Source: Echria macrotheca (taxonomy: Eukaryota; Ascomycota; Sordariomycetes; Sordariales; Schizotheciaceae). Taken from it: a stretch of 64,000 nucleotides of DNA. The stretch spans positions 1,054,001-1,118,000 of the forward strand of contig MU839836.1 in assembly GCA_030411725.1 (NCBI GenBank). The letters are read 5' to 3'. The notes below the pieces were generated by a model that saw only the letters and a program-made list of their open reading frames with translations, searched no databases and had not been told where the DNA came from. The number at the start of each line of letters is the position of its first letter. Position 1 is the first letter of the stretch. This document shows, piece after piece, positions 1 to 10,586 of this stretch. A program made the position numbers and the translations under genes.

Positions 1-281
1 CCAAGGAGGGCGAACCGGTGAGGACGGTCCAGCAGTCATTAAGCTTAAATTTTACGCCACTTCAAATCCCTTTCTACCTGTCACATCAAAGTTAAGGGTT
101 GGGGTTGGCCGCTGTAATTTCCGGCTTTCCGCCGTGGTCCGAGCAGACTAAATCTGTTTCTTCGAAACGGAGCTTTTCCTGCAGATTCTGCAGTTTCAGG
201 CCAGAGCTACCTGAATTGAACCGTTCTACGATCTTTTCGCTGTAACGTGACACTACCCAAGCCCAATAACAACGGGCACAT
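1..281. other. Intergenic, repeat-derived sequence
   Basis: No convincing gene. A short stretch (about 38-75, AAGCTTAAATTTTACGCC then TTCAAATCCCTTTCT) and a second one (about 259-278, CCCAATAACAACGGGCA) recur together at 19,815-19,880, where they lie adjacent. Both places probably hold remnants of one dispersed element. Seen by eye only. Confidence 0.4.
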
Positions 282-719
282 TGCCACGACCCAAGAAGGG
301 GCCATCCGCAACCTGAGGCATTCACCGGGTGGGGATCCCATGAACAGCCAGTAGGAACAATCGCGGCGGTTACGCCAATCAGGAAAGACCCGAACAGGAC
401 CCGGGGCTCGGGTCCTCCAGCATGGCTGACGTAACGAACCCAAGGGACGGGTCTGTGGGCTCGGGCCTTTAACGTTATAAATATATACGCTGGTTAGGCC
501 TGGCTTTACAGACAGTTTTCTTTGTTACGGCAGTAACGATAATAACACTGCTTTACACTCTCTGCATTGAGGCATCTTCTGACTACTTACGATCTACGCG
601 ACCTACCACTTCCCTCGCACTCTTCGCTCACACGCCCCTTGCGTGTACACACCGCGCCTCTCTTGTGTGTCATAGTTAGGATCTCTATCCTTAGGGTTCG
701 GGTTGTATAGGTCGTTACA
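282..719 (+). mobile_element. Solo-LTR-like repeat, copy 1
   Basis: Begins TGCCACGACC and ends GGTCGTTACA, the TG...CA form of an LTR. The order of blocks (CAACCTGAGGCATTC, CAGTAACGATAA, TTACGATCT, TAGGGTTCGGGTTG) matches the copies at 28,452-29,247 and 16,371-16,561. A TATAAATATATA stretch near 476 could be the LTR promoter. I see no matching target-site duplication, so this copy is old or recombinant. No internal gag/pol region adjoins it. Confidence 0.6.
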
Positions 720-1638
720 TTTACGCATAGTATCTAAGCTATAGATGGTTGTTGGCGAAGGGACGCATTTGCTTACCAATTCAACCCATTGCTCCGATTC
801 ACGTGCGGGATCACGTGAAAGAATCTCTGCTGGTGGGAAAAGGAGTATTTGGTTGGCCAGAAACCTAGGCCGTCATGCGGTGCGGCGACTTTATTGTCAG
901 AAAGCTGTGATAGATACCATCATCGTGCCCACGATGAGTGAGGGACCTTCTTGGTTCCTCACGCTAGCAATTACATTGTTCTTGAGTATCACTCAGTGAG
1001 ATCCATTCGTTAGGGACCTTTGGATCTACGATCTGCTTGATAGTGTATTGCCCCGAGAGTTGCGCTGGCCTTTATCCAGTCATCCTGCCCCCAACCACCT
1101 TGTAGCAATGCTTCAAGTGTTGTGGTTGTATAATTGAGGATGGTTGTGGTAAAGTAGTAAAAATTTGGTTTGTTTTCGTCGCTCGTTTATCACGCACATT
1201 ACAAATTGTTGCACATGCCGTGCGCTCGTGCGCTCATGCGCAGACACCGGCAAACCACGAAACCACGAAAAGACACTTCATCACCAACTCAGTACGCTTC
1301 TTAAAATCAGTTTTGCTACATTGTGTTATTGCGAATAGGATCCTTTGAAAGTCAATATTCTCGCACCGTAAATGAGCTAATTTTAGCCAAAGCGCCCGAT
1401 GGGTTAGTTCCAGAGCTCGGCAGAATAATTAATCCGGCTATTGATGGCTTTATTGCGTGGAGGGTTGCGCCCGGCTATTTTCAGTCTCCTTTTCCGGCCA
1501 ATAGCCAAACCATGCCTTTGAATCAAGCGAGCGCCGGCATTACCCCACGACTTGCCTCAGTGTACGGACGCACTTGCGCACACCTTAACTTTGGTACGTA
1601 AACTGTGCAACATACGAACAACACTAGTACGCCAAAAT
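720..1638. other. Intergenic, no recognised gene
   Basis: Short open frames here have no family-like features. Nothing identified apart from the 5' flank of the phosphotransferase-like gene. Confidence 0.4.
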
Positions 1639-2477
1639 ATGGATCGCCTAAAAGTGAGAATGGAGCAGGACCGCTCAACGGCACTCTTTGGCGACAATCC
1701 CCCTCCTCCGCGGCAGCCTGCGCCTTATCCCGAGGGCGATATCATTCATCACCGCCAACATCGCTACATTGTCCGGCACCGCAATGGTAATGGCGCAGTC
1801 GTCACTAAATACACGACACACTCTTACGGTATGGGTGCAAACAACCACCCAAATGAAGCGTCAGTATTACGTTTTGTGAAGGAAAATACCACAATACCGG
1901 TTCCAAGCGTCATTAGCAGTGACTGGGATCGCATTACCATGGAATACATCGAGGGTTCAACACTACGGCAGGCTTGGCCAACGCTTACGGACGAACAACG
2001 CTTAGGTATTTTGGCCCAGCTCAAGGGCTATATCGCGCAGTTGTGTGCATTGCGCGGTAAGTCTATTGGCCGCCTTGATGGCCAGGGCGCCATGGTACCC
2101 AGCATCATGATGCGCTCTGGCGGTCCGTTCACGACTGTGGCCGAGTTCCATAATTGGCTTGTTCGACCGCCAAAGGGAGCGCCAAACCAGACGATATACT
2201 GGCACCAAATTACCAAAGCGCTTGGTAAAGAGTATCCCGTCGTCTTCACGCATGGCGATATCGCCGCTCGGAATATCATGGTGCGTGAGGGTCGATCGTC
2301 GCTGTATTAGACTGGGAATTCGCGGGGTGGTATCCAGAATATTGGGAATACGTGTTTTCAATGCGTGGATTGGACAATATTGACTGGGAGTCACTAGGTG
2401 AAAGGGTCCCATCTCTTTTTGATCAGCGTTACGATTTGGAATACATTCTTCTACACTTTATTCTCCAACTCTCTTGA
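1639..2477 (+). pseudogene. Aminoglycoside-phosphotransferase-like protein, frameshifted
   Basis: The protein resembles the fungal APH/choline-kinase-like family, kinase-fold enzymes that phosphorylate small molecules. The APH signature is present: IPVPSVISSDWDRITMEYIE (beta-strand and hinge region), then a catalytic loop HGDIAARNIMV (HxDxxxxN) near 2,250-2,282. The frame hits a TAG at 2,308-2,310. Shifting frame at about 2,290-2,295 restores the expected segment with VLDWEFAGWYPEYWEYV (DxD/DFG-equivalent metal site and downstream helix), which runs to a TGA at 2,475-2,477. One missing base therefore separates an N-terminal part of about 223 residues from a C-terminal part of about 60. The ATG at 1,639 was preferred to one at 1,552 because family resemblance starts after it. 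A sequencing error is possible; otherwise this is a recent pseudogene. Substrate unknown. Confidence 0.7.
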
Positions 2478-2495
2478 TAGCAGAATTATATACAA

Positions 2496-3177
2496 TCAGG
2501 TAACAGCACCGTCCAGCAGCTTGTCTATGAGTTCCTTTTGAACCGAGTCATACCACTCTTGCGCCTGCAATCCCTTGCCGACGATTTGTTCTAAACCCTC
2601 GAGTATGAAGTTTAGGCAGTTCCAATCACGCTCCTTATCCGTCACTGGGGTCCTCGAAACAATGTCCACCGGCATCATCTCTTCGCCTTTGGGTATCGAG
2701 AGAGTCCCGGCGTTAACATGACTGATATATCTGACACTCAAAGTCCAGTCCATCTCACTGTGGACTTGTTCAACATCCCATGGACTTTCGTCATTCACAC
2801 GTTGTACGTGAACGGTCTCGTGGAAATTCCGGTCGGTGGGTGATGTAAAGTAACAGAGCGCGTGCCGTCTGTAATAAACATCAGGTTCTCCACGAAATAT
2901 GAAAATTGTCAGACAGATCGTAGTGTAGCTTGGTAGTGAACCCGGTTGCGAATCGGAATAGTTGCCCGAAGCGATATTGAGCACGGAAAACAAGGAAAAC
3001 CGAGCAAGGTGTGGAAATTTTTCCCATATAAAACCAGCAGCCTTTTCCATTTGCCGTATGAACGCATAGAATGCTCTGGAAGAGAACATCGCGAAGATTG
3101 TTAAGATCTGGAAAAGCCTTCTTGGATCGGGCAAAAATTTTCAGCAAAGAGCGCTGATCTACAACGTCGGGTTTCAT
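2496..3177 (-). pseudogene. Fungal hypothetical protein, N-terminal half out of frame
   Basis: The last 130 or so residues look like a real protein: an acidic, Trp-rich region followed by RDWNCLNFILEGLEQIV and a charged end LIDKLLDGAVT. That ending resembles the C-terminal signature of uncharacterised fungal proteins. The matching N-terminus seems to be in another frame, from an ATG at 3,177 (MKPDVVDQRSLL... VHTANGKGCWFYMG). A join by one intron or by a frameshift near 2,900-3,010 is needed. No clear GT-AG pair gave an open junction, so I treat the gene as disrupted. It converges with the phosphotransferase-like gene and ends 18 bp from it. Function unknown. Confidence 0.4.
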
Positions 3178-4053
3178 TGATTTTGCGCCTCACCATCTTG
3201 CATATCGAGTGGAAACTGAGTGGATCTACGTGGCAGCATCTCCGGCGAATGCAGCAGTGAATTTCCTGACAGCATCTGTTGTTAAGCCGACCAAATTCAG
3301 CGCAGGGGAAGTGGGGAGCCAACTGGATACTTGCAACCGCATCGTGGCCATTGTGGTCCGTGCATTCTCGCAGCGATGAGGTGGCGACATGTTCCCATTT
3401 TTCGCCAAGGAGCGATTTCGTAATATCTAAAGGTCTTCTAAAACAGAATATCACGTGCAGTTCAATGATGAGACTGTGCGGCAAAGGAAACCCTCTTTGC
3501 TCAGCCTTAACTACATTGCGTGCGTTTAATAACGCCATGCCGCATCAAATGACAAACAGACGATTCAATCATGTGCTGACCGCGTTGAAGCGGCGACATT
3601 ACAAACAAGTTGAACCGCCAACTCCTATACTGACCGTTGAAGCTCGGAAGCTTATCACGTATAAAAACTTCCGGATATAGCTGTATAACACCACTTCTGA
3701 TTTATTTCCAATGGAAGCTTCTCGAGCAAAATAGATGGATTTATTATGGCTATTATTGATATTTGTAATGGACGCGCTTGTCAAGCCTCCCTGGAAGTGC
3801 TTAGTCTCTGGTACTAGGGATATTTTTCGACAGTACCGAGCTCGAATCTTCAGACTGTCCTGGTCTTCCTTGATCACTTACTCAGCCACGGAGGCGGCCT
3901 CATGAGAGAAGGCCCACAGCCTGGGAAGGGAGTGCTGTAAGGTTTGAAGATTTAGAGCAGTCTCCCGCGCTACTATCTATCTTCATCGCTCTGCTCTGCT
4001 CCTTCCCCCGACTGCTGTATTACCTCACTAGAAATTTCAAATTTGTCTCCGAC
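3178..4053. other. Intergenic, no recognised gene
   Basis: Overlapping short frames on both strands lack domain signatures and look like chance. Nothing identified. Confidence 0.4.
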
Positions 4054-4128
4054 ATGTATCCTTCTGTGGAGTCGCTAGTAAGATACTCCCTGATTTGTCA
4101 AGGGACATGCTGACCGAACTAGCGTGGT

Positions 4129-5052
4129 GTGGTTCTTAGGAAATCCGGTGCTTATACTTCCTATTGTTTCTCAGAGACTCAAGACCAATTCAAGGTGGCT
4201 CAGCGGTGCCAGTTCGTGTTTCGTAACCGAGAAGTCGTGGTATGTCCTCCCGAGCTCACGCTAGAAGAGATATTAAACATAATACAGGAAGCTCTAGATT
4301 TCGAAGTGGTTCCAGCTATCCGCGCAACAATCCCAATGACGGCGGAAGACCTCGATGTTCAGCTCGCAATAGACGGCTCGCTGTTGGGCAGAGGGGTGCA
4401 ACGCTCTCTGGTCCTTGGTCCACGGTCTCAAATGGGGGAATTGTGGGTACGCCTGCTTCGAAGAGATGTGGCCACGGTTCGAGCTGTGATTTCCGAAGCC
4501 TTTGGTCGCGAGATGCCTTCCGCTTGCCCGGGTTGTGAAGATGGTCCCTTTCTCCTTTGCGTGGCGGAGAGCAATGACGCTTGCTCCAACTGCATATATA
4601 CCGGAAGCGTTCAGTTTTGTCCGTGGAAAAGGCGGGGTGACGACAGCGCCGTTGGCGAAGACAGCGTCAATGAGGACCACGGGACTATGGACCAGCATAG
4701 CCATGATGCCGCCAACGAGACAAACCATGAAGCCATCGATGAGGACCACCCGCCTAATACGCAACGTCTAAGCAGCCCTCCAACGGAGCACTTCCATGTG
4801 CCTCCCAGAAGACGACGCGCCCGCCGAAGGCGTAGAAATCCCGATTCCGACCTCGACGCCGACCCCGAATTTGTGCCGCCTAAGAGACATAAACTGAACG
4901 ACGACTATGTATCGCCAAAGACGCGGAATGCGAGTTCTGAGGATTCGAAACACCATTCTACGTCGCCTAACGGAGACGTGAGGTCAACTATGGCACCCAA
5001 CGATGAGGATGTGTTACTGTACGAAGTTATTGACTTGACTGGAGATGACTGA
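4129..5052 (+). CDS. DUF3716-like Cys-cluster protein with C-terminal SIM-like motif
   Basis: An open frame of 307 codons. Residues 128-164 hold six cysteines spaced like the fungal DUF3716 family (CPGCEDGPFLLCV ... CSNCIYTG ... FC; Cys 133, 136, 144, 152, 155, 164), probably a metal-binding cluster. The N-terminal 120 residues look folded. From residue 170 the protein is acidic and disordered, with an Arg-rich nuclear-localisation-like patch (PPRRRRARRRRR, about 226-237). It ends in EVIDLTGDD, a textbook hydrophobic-acidic SUMO-interaction motif. The frame has no ATG at its 5' end: the first codon is GTG after an upstream stop. A short upstream exon behind an acceptor near 4,139 (TTCTTAG, branch GCTGACC) is likely, but I could not find a frame-consistent donor. 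Nuclear role inferred; function unknown. Confidence 0.65.
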   Translation: MVLRKSGAYTSYCFSETQDQFKVAQRCQFVFRNREVVVCPPELTLEEILNIIQEALDFEVVPAIRATIPMTAEDLDVQLAIDGSLLGRGVQRSLVLGPRSQMGELWVRLLRRDVATVRAVISEAFGREMPSACPGCEDGPFLLCVAESNDACSNCIYTGSVQFCPWKRRGDDSAVGEDSVNEDHGTMDQHSHDAANETNHEAIDEDHPPNTQRLSSPPTEHFHVPPRRRRARRRRRNPDSDLDADPEFVPPKRHKLNDDYVSPKTRNASSEDSKHHSTSPNGDVRSTMAPNDEDVLLYEVIDLTGDD

Positions 5053-5277
5053 TAGACCGACTAGGTCCGGGAAAGGAGTAAGAAGGTTATGGCATGGTAT
5101 GGCGCGGACGTCGCAGTAAGGTGGTCTCAGGCTTACACAGCTAGCTGAAATATGTCACCCCAACGCGGCGAACGAGACAGGTGGTTTCTCTGATGCCAAC
5201 ATCGCGATCTTGGACACAAAATATCAAGGAGGTGGTAGACTTCGCTAGGGGGGCAAAACACCATTGATTGGTCAGTA

Positions 5278-5365
5278 CCAAGCTTGCGGGCCGCCACAAA
5301 ACGGTGCTAGGCTGTTCTGTCCAAATTTAGGCTACCCACTAAGCGTCATAGTGCTATATATAGGA
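5278..5365 (+). promoter_or_regulatory. Orphan promoter-like cluster: palindrome plus TATA
   Basis: Contains GTCCAAATTTAGGC at about 5,320 and a TATA box GCTATATATAGG near 5,352, the same architecture as other promoters in this window. No gene follows on the + strand within 2 kb. Confidence 0.35.
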
Positions 5366-5429
5366 AGCCATCCCACTTTCCGGCCTCAATCACAAGAGCC
5401 CAGATTTAGGACGATAGTAACATCTACCA

Positions 5430-5585
5430 TAATTTTATAAGTGAAATGTTTCAAAATGTTCAAAGTGGAGCCGTTTTTGGTTTGGAGAATTGCTGACATA
5501 CAGTGTGTCCCGATTTATACAGTGTACTACATCACTGGCGCCATAACAGCTTCAATATAGTTCATGTATACACCATTATCTGTAG
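5430..5585 (+). repeat. Dispersed repeat, copy A
   Basis: Shares ordered blocks with 49,062-49,185: TTTATAAGTGAAATGTTTCA, AAGTGGAGCC, GTGTGTCCCGATTT, TAGTTCATGTATA. The copy near 49 kb overlaps the promoter of the RING gene. No terminal repeats or target duplication were recognised. Confidence 0.5.
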
Positions 5586-5807
5586 TGCGTATTACTTACT
5601 GAATTTGCTAGCGAAGTTCGGCCTCTTAATGTTGAAGCTTCTGCTTCTCGGCGTCACCCACCATTATGGTTGCGTTCTAGGAGTCGCATTGTTCCGAACG
5701 GACTGTGAAACAGAACCCGCCGGCTACTTCGATACTCAAAATGGCTTTTCCCAGTCGAACACTGCCCATCCGTTTCCCTCAAACAAACCCCAACCATCAT
5801 GTCCCGA

Positions 5808-8184
5808 TCAACCAAGCACCGGCTTCTTATCCCCAAACGTCTCATCAAAAGTCTCATCCTCACCAAAATACACCCTATACGCAATCCTCGCATACCCTTC
5901 GGCACCAGCCGCGAGATCAGGCGCCAGGAGATGCAAGTACGCCTCCCGCAAAAACATCCAACAGTCAATCACGTCCACCACCATCACGCCCCACTCCCTG
6001 ACCATCACCATCGAACTCCCCACCGCGCGCCGAGGCGATGGAACCGGTACTCCGCCCTCCACAACGTAGCCCAGCGACGCCAACGCTCCCAGCGCATAGT
6101 CGACAGTCTTGAGCGGCTGTACCCACTGCGCAAACACGCCCGCCATCGTGAGCTGCAGCCTCCACAGGCTCAAACGGGGAACCTCGCTTGGAGGCCGCGG
6201 ATACGTCGCTGCTGCGGCAGCAAGGACCCGCTCTGCGTTTTTTGTGTCGCGGTTTCCTGTCCTCTTCAGCGTTTCCATAAGCCTGTGGAACTCTCGACGG
6301 AGGGCATTGCATCTGTGCAGCACGCTATTCGGCGTGTTCTGCTGGTCGACGCATAGCGCGCAGCGGCAGGAGAAGCCCCAGGTCTTGCGGAGGCTGTCCT
6401 GGTGCGTCATGTCGTCGGCAGGCGGGGCGTACCACCAGGTGAGCTCCGTGTCGGGGGGAATGTTACGTGTCGCGCGGACGAACATCATGTCACCGATAAA
6501 GGCGCGGGTAGCGTTGTTGGTGCACCCGTGATTGATGTAGGATGCGGTTGGCCAGAGGCCGCAGGAGTGGAACTCGTGGTTTTGTGCTTGGAGGGTGTGC
6601 GTTATGTTGCGCAGGTAGGAAGTTCGGGATGTGAGCGGGCAGCCGAAGACATTGAGGGCTATGATGCGCCTGACGAGAAATCTGCTGCGAGGTCAGCAGA
6701 GTTGGAGATTCGAGTGTGAGAGGGGATGCGATACGCACGAGTCAAGTACCGGCGTCCCATCTACCGAGGCAGAGTCGACAGGCTCATACGTCCCGCGATG
6801 GAGGTGGGTTACGGCCGACGCCAGAGACGGATTCCGATACATCTTACGGATTGTCATGTTGATGAGCTCCGGATGCGCTCCCATCGTTACGGTATCGGCC
6901 ACCGGGTCAATTAGAACCGAAATATCTCGAGTGTTGCCCTTTTCGCCATCTTCGTCGACAAACGCATACGCGAAGGCCTTCTCGCATAACAGCAAGTCCC
7001 CCGCTGCGACCGCCTTGGTCGTGAACAATCCGCGCCCGCCTATCCCCGATGGTCGGACGCAGACGGGGCCAATGTACGTGGCATGATCTAGGTACGGTGG
7101 GCGGAGCTGCTCTGCCTCGGCATATAGCTGCTTGAACTTGTATCGACCATGCGTCTGTTCCGTTAGTCGGCAGATTGCGCGGTCGAGTTGGGTCTTGGCG
7201 GCAGCGTTGTCGGGATATGCCTGACGGAGCGTCTTGAGAACATCGCAGCACTCGCGGTACCGCAAGAGGCCGTAAAAGGCCTGCGCCTGGCGGAATAGGG
7301 ACTTATCTGTGAGCTTCGTGTTTACTGTCATAGCGGACTCGAGATCCAGAAGGGCGGCGTTAAAGGACTCTGACCTGAGGAAAACCAGAGCGCGGTTGAG
7401 CTTGATGATGGTTTGCTCATTGGCAGTCGGCGAGCAATCGAGGGCTCTGGTGTAGCTGGAACTGGTCAGTGACCAAAGACAGAGACATAAGCCCCTTAAA
7501 AGCGCACCATTCGATGGCTCCGCGGAGCTTGCCACTATTGAAACAATCGTTTCCCTTTGTCTTCCACGCTGCAGCAGTAAAGCCAGTCTCCGCTGTGGCC
7601 TGTCGCCATGGAACGGGGATCCGCTGATCGTTCGCTGCGAGGAACTCGACATCGGATATATGATCGGCGCGGATACCATGGCCCCCGTCTGAGGTGACCT
7701 TCTAATACGGCTCCTTGACGATGACGGCGCCCCCTTGGACAAAAATATCCTCGAACGCACCCGTCTCTTCTTGGTGGTACAGCTGCAGCAGTGAAACGTC
7801 ACCACGCTCATCCTCGACAATAGCCATCACTCCATGCAGTCGGTCCTGCGGTGTCACGGTGCGTAAGACGAGATACCGTCCCCGGTGGTGCGTCTCGAGC
7901 AGCAAGTCGCTGATCATGATCTTGGTTAAGGCTGAGAGCGGCTGGATGTACAGCGGGTACGGCGGCGGAACGAACGACGTGGACAAGTAGCTCTGTTTCT
8001 CGGCCGCGGCGTCTTGCTTTTTTGGTCGGCTCATGAGTGAATAGTGGAACTTCATGATAGTTTCCCTGCCCGGCTTGAGCGGTGGGCGTTGGCCCTTAAG
8101 GGATTGGGCATCTCGCAACTTCTTTTTTTGCTCGGTTAGGTGTTGGAAGAACTGCGGCTGATCTGACACGTTATGGGTGTTCAT
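5808..8184 (-). pseudogene. TPR and SET domain protein with one internal TAG
   Basis: Three exons, complement(5808..6684, 6739..7455, 7508..8184), give a 756-codon frame matching the fungal TPR-SET family. Introns are 52 bp (7,456-7,507) and 54 bp (6,685-6,738), with GTGCG donors, CTGAC branch sites and CAG acceptors. Residues 1-160 are the family N-terminus. TPR helices follow (GAIECYTRALDCSP, IIKLNRALVFL). The SET domain starts at GIGGRGLFTTKAVAAGDLLL and includes NHGC (family NHSC), ELTWWY and a post-SET CRCALC cluster. Codon 161 is TAG (7,702-7,704), in the KEPY[stop]KV motif where the family has an aromatic residue. All other sequence stays open. The likely role was protein-lysine methylation. 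As it stands only 160 residues would be made, unless this is a base error or readthrough. Confidence 0.75.
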
Positions 8185-8759
8185 CTTGACGGTCGCTCGC
8201 GGGTTCTCTTTTAGATTTAGATCCGGCGACTCTGTTCAAGTATGATGAGGAGGTCCGATGCGCAACAACGTTTTGGGAGCGGGGTGGGCGACGATAAGCT
8301 TATCGCCGATATACGGATAACTACCAAATCTTTGATCGCTAACCCTAACCCTAACTCAAGCGGTGATCATCTCAACCATTGTCAGTATAGGCTAGGTGCC
8401 ATAGATGACCCCCTTCAAGGCTTCAGAATCTGGAGCAAGCCGACTGCCCATTACACCAGAAGTTTTGGTTATTAGGCAGTAAATACTTGCGTTTATTCAG
8501 CACTGGAGCGCGTAGTTGGCGCTGGTGCACTCTAGTTAGCTGTCGGAAGGACCGCTACGACAGTTGGATCTATTCGCGTACGCTATGAACCGCTATACAC
8601 CGATCCCGGATGCAAGGTACATAGGAATTTACCATCAAATGCCTATCTTTAGTCTACCGTAATGTGCCAGCGCTTTCCATCTTCGCAACGTAGAAACATA
8701 AGACACTGTGCCGGGATGCTCCAGGCCAAGTATTTGGTGCTTTAGTTCGACGTACTAAC
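8185..8759. other. Intergenic with a short telomere-like run
   Basis: CTAACCCTAACCCTAAC at 8,339-8,355 is two and a half units of the fungal telomere repeat. No gene recognised. Confidence 0.5.
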
Positions 8760-9085
8760 CCATTAAGTCTAGAGCTTCGCCAAGACGACCCTGAATTTTC
8801 CAGGTATGGGAAAGATTAGCCATGTTGGTTAGCGTGTCGGATGCTCCCCTCCTAGTACCGTTATTCTCTTCTCCAACAGTTGCATCCCCAGCTCCTCAGC
8901 TTCTTTGAATCGACCTTGATCCCAGTACGTTGACGATAGGTTGGCCATGCTGGTCAGCTTTTCGGGATGCTCCTCTCCCAAATACTCTCTCTCTCGCCTT
9001 CATCACTTCCATCCCCAACACCGCCGGGGAGACATCGCTCCTCACGCGCCTGGCGGCTGCAAATTTGCGGATCAACACCCCTCTC
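8760..9085 (-). pseudogene. Kinesin-light-chain-type TPR relic (NLR-like fragment)
   Basis: On the minus strand, pieces in different frames read as TPR units: LGMEVMKARERVFG, then HPEKLTSMANLSSTYWDQGR and FKEAEELGMQLLEKR, then TNMANLSHTWKIQGRLGEA. The HP-x-TL-x-SMANL-x-x-TY-x-x-QGR-x-x-EAE pattern is the TPR type that forms C-terminal repeats of fungal NB-ARC or NACHT proteins. At least two frameshifts (near 8,855 and 8,965) break it. No ATPase domain lies next to it, so this is a decayed fragment. Confidence 0.6.
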
Positions 9086-9382
9086 GCGCGCCGGAGTGGT
9101 CTTCTCCAGCAAGCTTGACCAGCTACCGGAGACGCAAAGACTGTCCCCGCGACCCGGCGACCTGCTTCCCGATCCCTCCCCGATTGTCCACTTGTCCGAG
9201 TCGCGCGCCCGGAAGCTCTTCGACCTCTTGTTCGGTCCCTACGCGCTCAAGTGGCAAAGAAGAAATCTCTGTCCCGAACTGAATACGTGTCTGGTAGGAA
9301 GGCCAGAGCAATGACAGCGGACTGTTAACCGAGCGATCGTCAACTGAGCATTCAAATATCCAGAATCTAGTAGTTTCTGTGT

Positions 9383-9949
9383 CTAAAGCCGCTTTAACTT
9401 TTTCGTCTTCGGGTTCGCCTCCATTTCTGTGATAGATCTGAAGGGTACACACTTGGCCGCTGTGACAGCGTACTGCAGGTAAGTCGACACTGAAAGGTCC
9501 CGCCGTATCTCAAGCTCCACAAGTAGGAGATGGCAATCTGCTGGGAGGTAAGACCGTAGGTTGCTTAGGGGTGGAGAATAATATCTCCCAGGCCGCCCAG
9601 CGGAAATTGCGAAGCTCCGGAATGATCCGCAGACTGTCTCCCAAATGGCACGTGGATGGTTGGAGGTAAATACCGGCGAGCCAGTCGGGGAGGCTCCCTC
9701 ATCGAAGTAGTCCTTATCTAGGTAAAGGATATCCGTTACCTTATCGCAATAACCAACCAGACGATTCTGTTTGTGTTTGCTACAGTGGCAACGGTAGAAT
9801 GGCTGGAAACGTCGACATGCCACATATCGAGACTCCCGGCATACGTATAGAGTTGTGAGGGTAGGTGGGGTTATATGGCCCGCTATTGTTCGATGAATCT
9901 GGAAAGTTGGCAATGCGAATTCCCAAATTATAGGAGGCACCGTCGCCAT
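9383..9949 (-). CDS. 2EXR-domain protein, possibly N-terminally truncated
   Basis: An open frame of 188 codons. IIWEFALPTFQIHR, then TPPTLTTLYVCRESRYVA (2EXR-type CRESR motif) places it in the fungal 2EXR family, whose function is unknown. The usual start FxRLPxELRxxIWE is missing before IWEFAL. The minus-strand sequence above 9,949 has only out-of-frame hints, so the true start is lost or in an unfound exon. A second, complete family member lies at 21,405-22,415. Sequence below 9,383 may hold a decayed C-terminus. Possibly a pseudogene. Confidence 0.5.
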   Translation of the reverse strand: MATVPPIIWEFALPTFQIHRTIAGHITPPTLTTLYVCRESRYVACRRFQPFYRCHCSKHKQNRLVGYCDKVTDILYLDKDYFDEGASPTGSPVFTSNHPRAIWETVCGSFRSFAISAGRPGRYYSPPLSNLRSYLPADCHLLLVELEIRRDLSVSTYLQYAVTAAKCVPFRSITEMEANPKTKKLKRL

Positions 9950-10586
9950 TCGTTCCCCACATATGGAGCCGGGATACTAGGTCATGCAAAACAAGATACA
10001 TGGACGCTAACAACATTAGGGCCTCTACGGCAAGCTGCACCACACCTATGGTTCGATATGCTAAGTCTTCAAGTTATGAGGATTGATAACACATTCCTTC
10101 AAGACCAATAGACTCCTACTACATCATGCGTCAAACTAGAGGATTCGGATTTGGGGCCGGTACAGGCTCGGAGGCTGCGACGGGCAAGATGGCGGGACGG
10201 CAACGAGGGACAAACAGGCGTCCCCTTTGCGCTCTTTTCCTTTCCGTTCTCATCCTTTGGTTTACTCCGAACACAGCATGGAAGGCTAGCAGTATTGATG
10301 GCAAGGCAGATTCAGAGGTAAAATTATTGTTGATAATCAATAATGACGCGTATCCGGACCGACGTACGAAGCGGTTCCGGCACGCGGATACGCACGGTAG
10401 AAGCTCCATGAGTGGATCCAGACCCATAACCACACAAACAAGGGGCAAAAAGCACCAAGATAGATGTATAAATTATATATCGAGAAGTCCAGGTGCTTTC
10501 AGAGCCATCTCAACTTACCGCTCATCTCTCCCACAAAAATTACCAACACAGCCGGCAAGGGTTACAATAACATCTTTATTGTCAAG
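9950..10586. other. Intergenic, no recognised gene
   Basis: Holds a TATA-like stretch (GTATAAATTATATAT, about 10,463) that could serve the membrane-protein gene starting at 10,587. Other open frames look random. Confidence 0.4.

Noticed and set aside
282..719. Active LTR retrotransposon
   Set aside because: No second LTR, primer-binding site, gag or pol nearby; only solo-type copies are seen.
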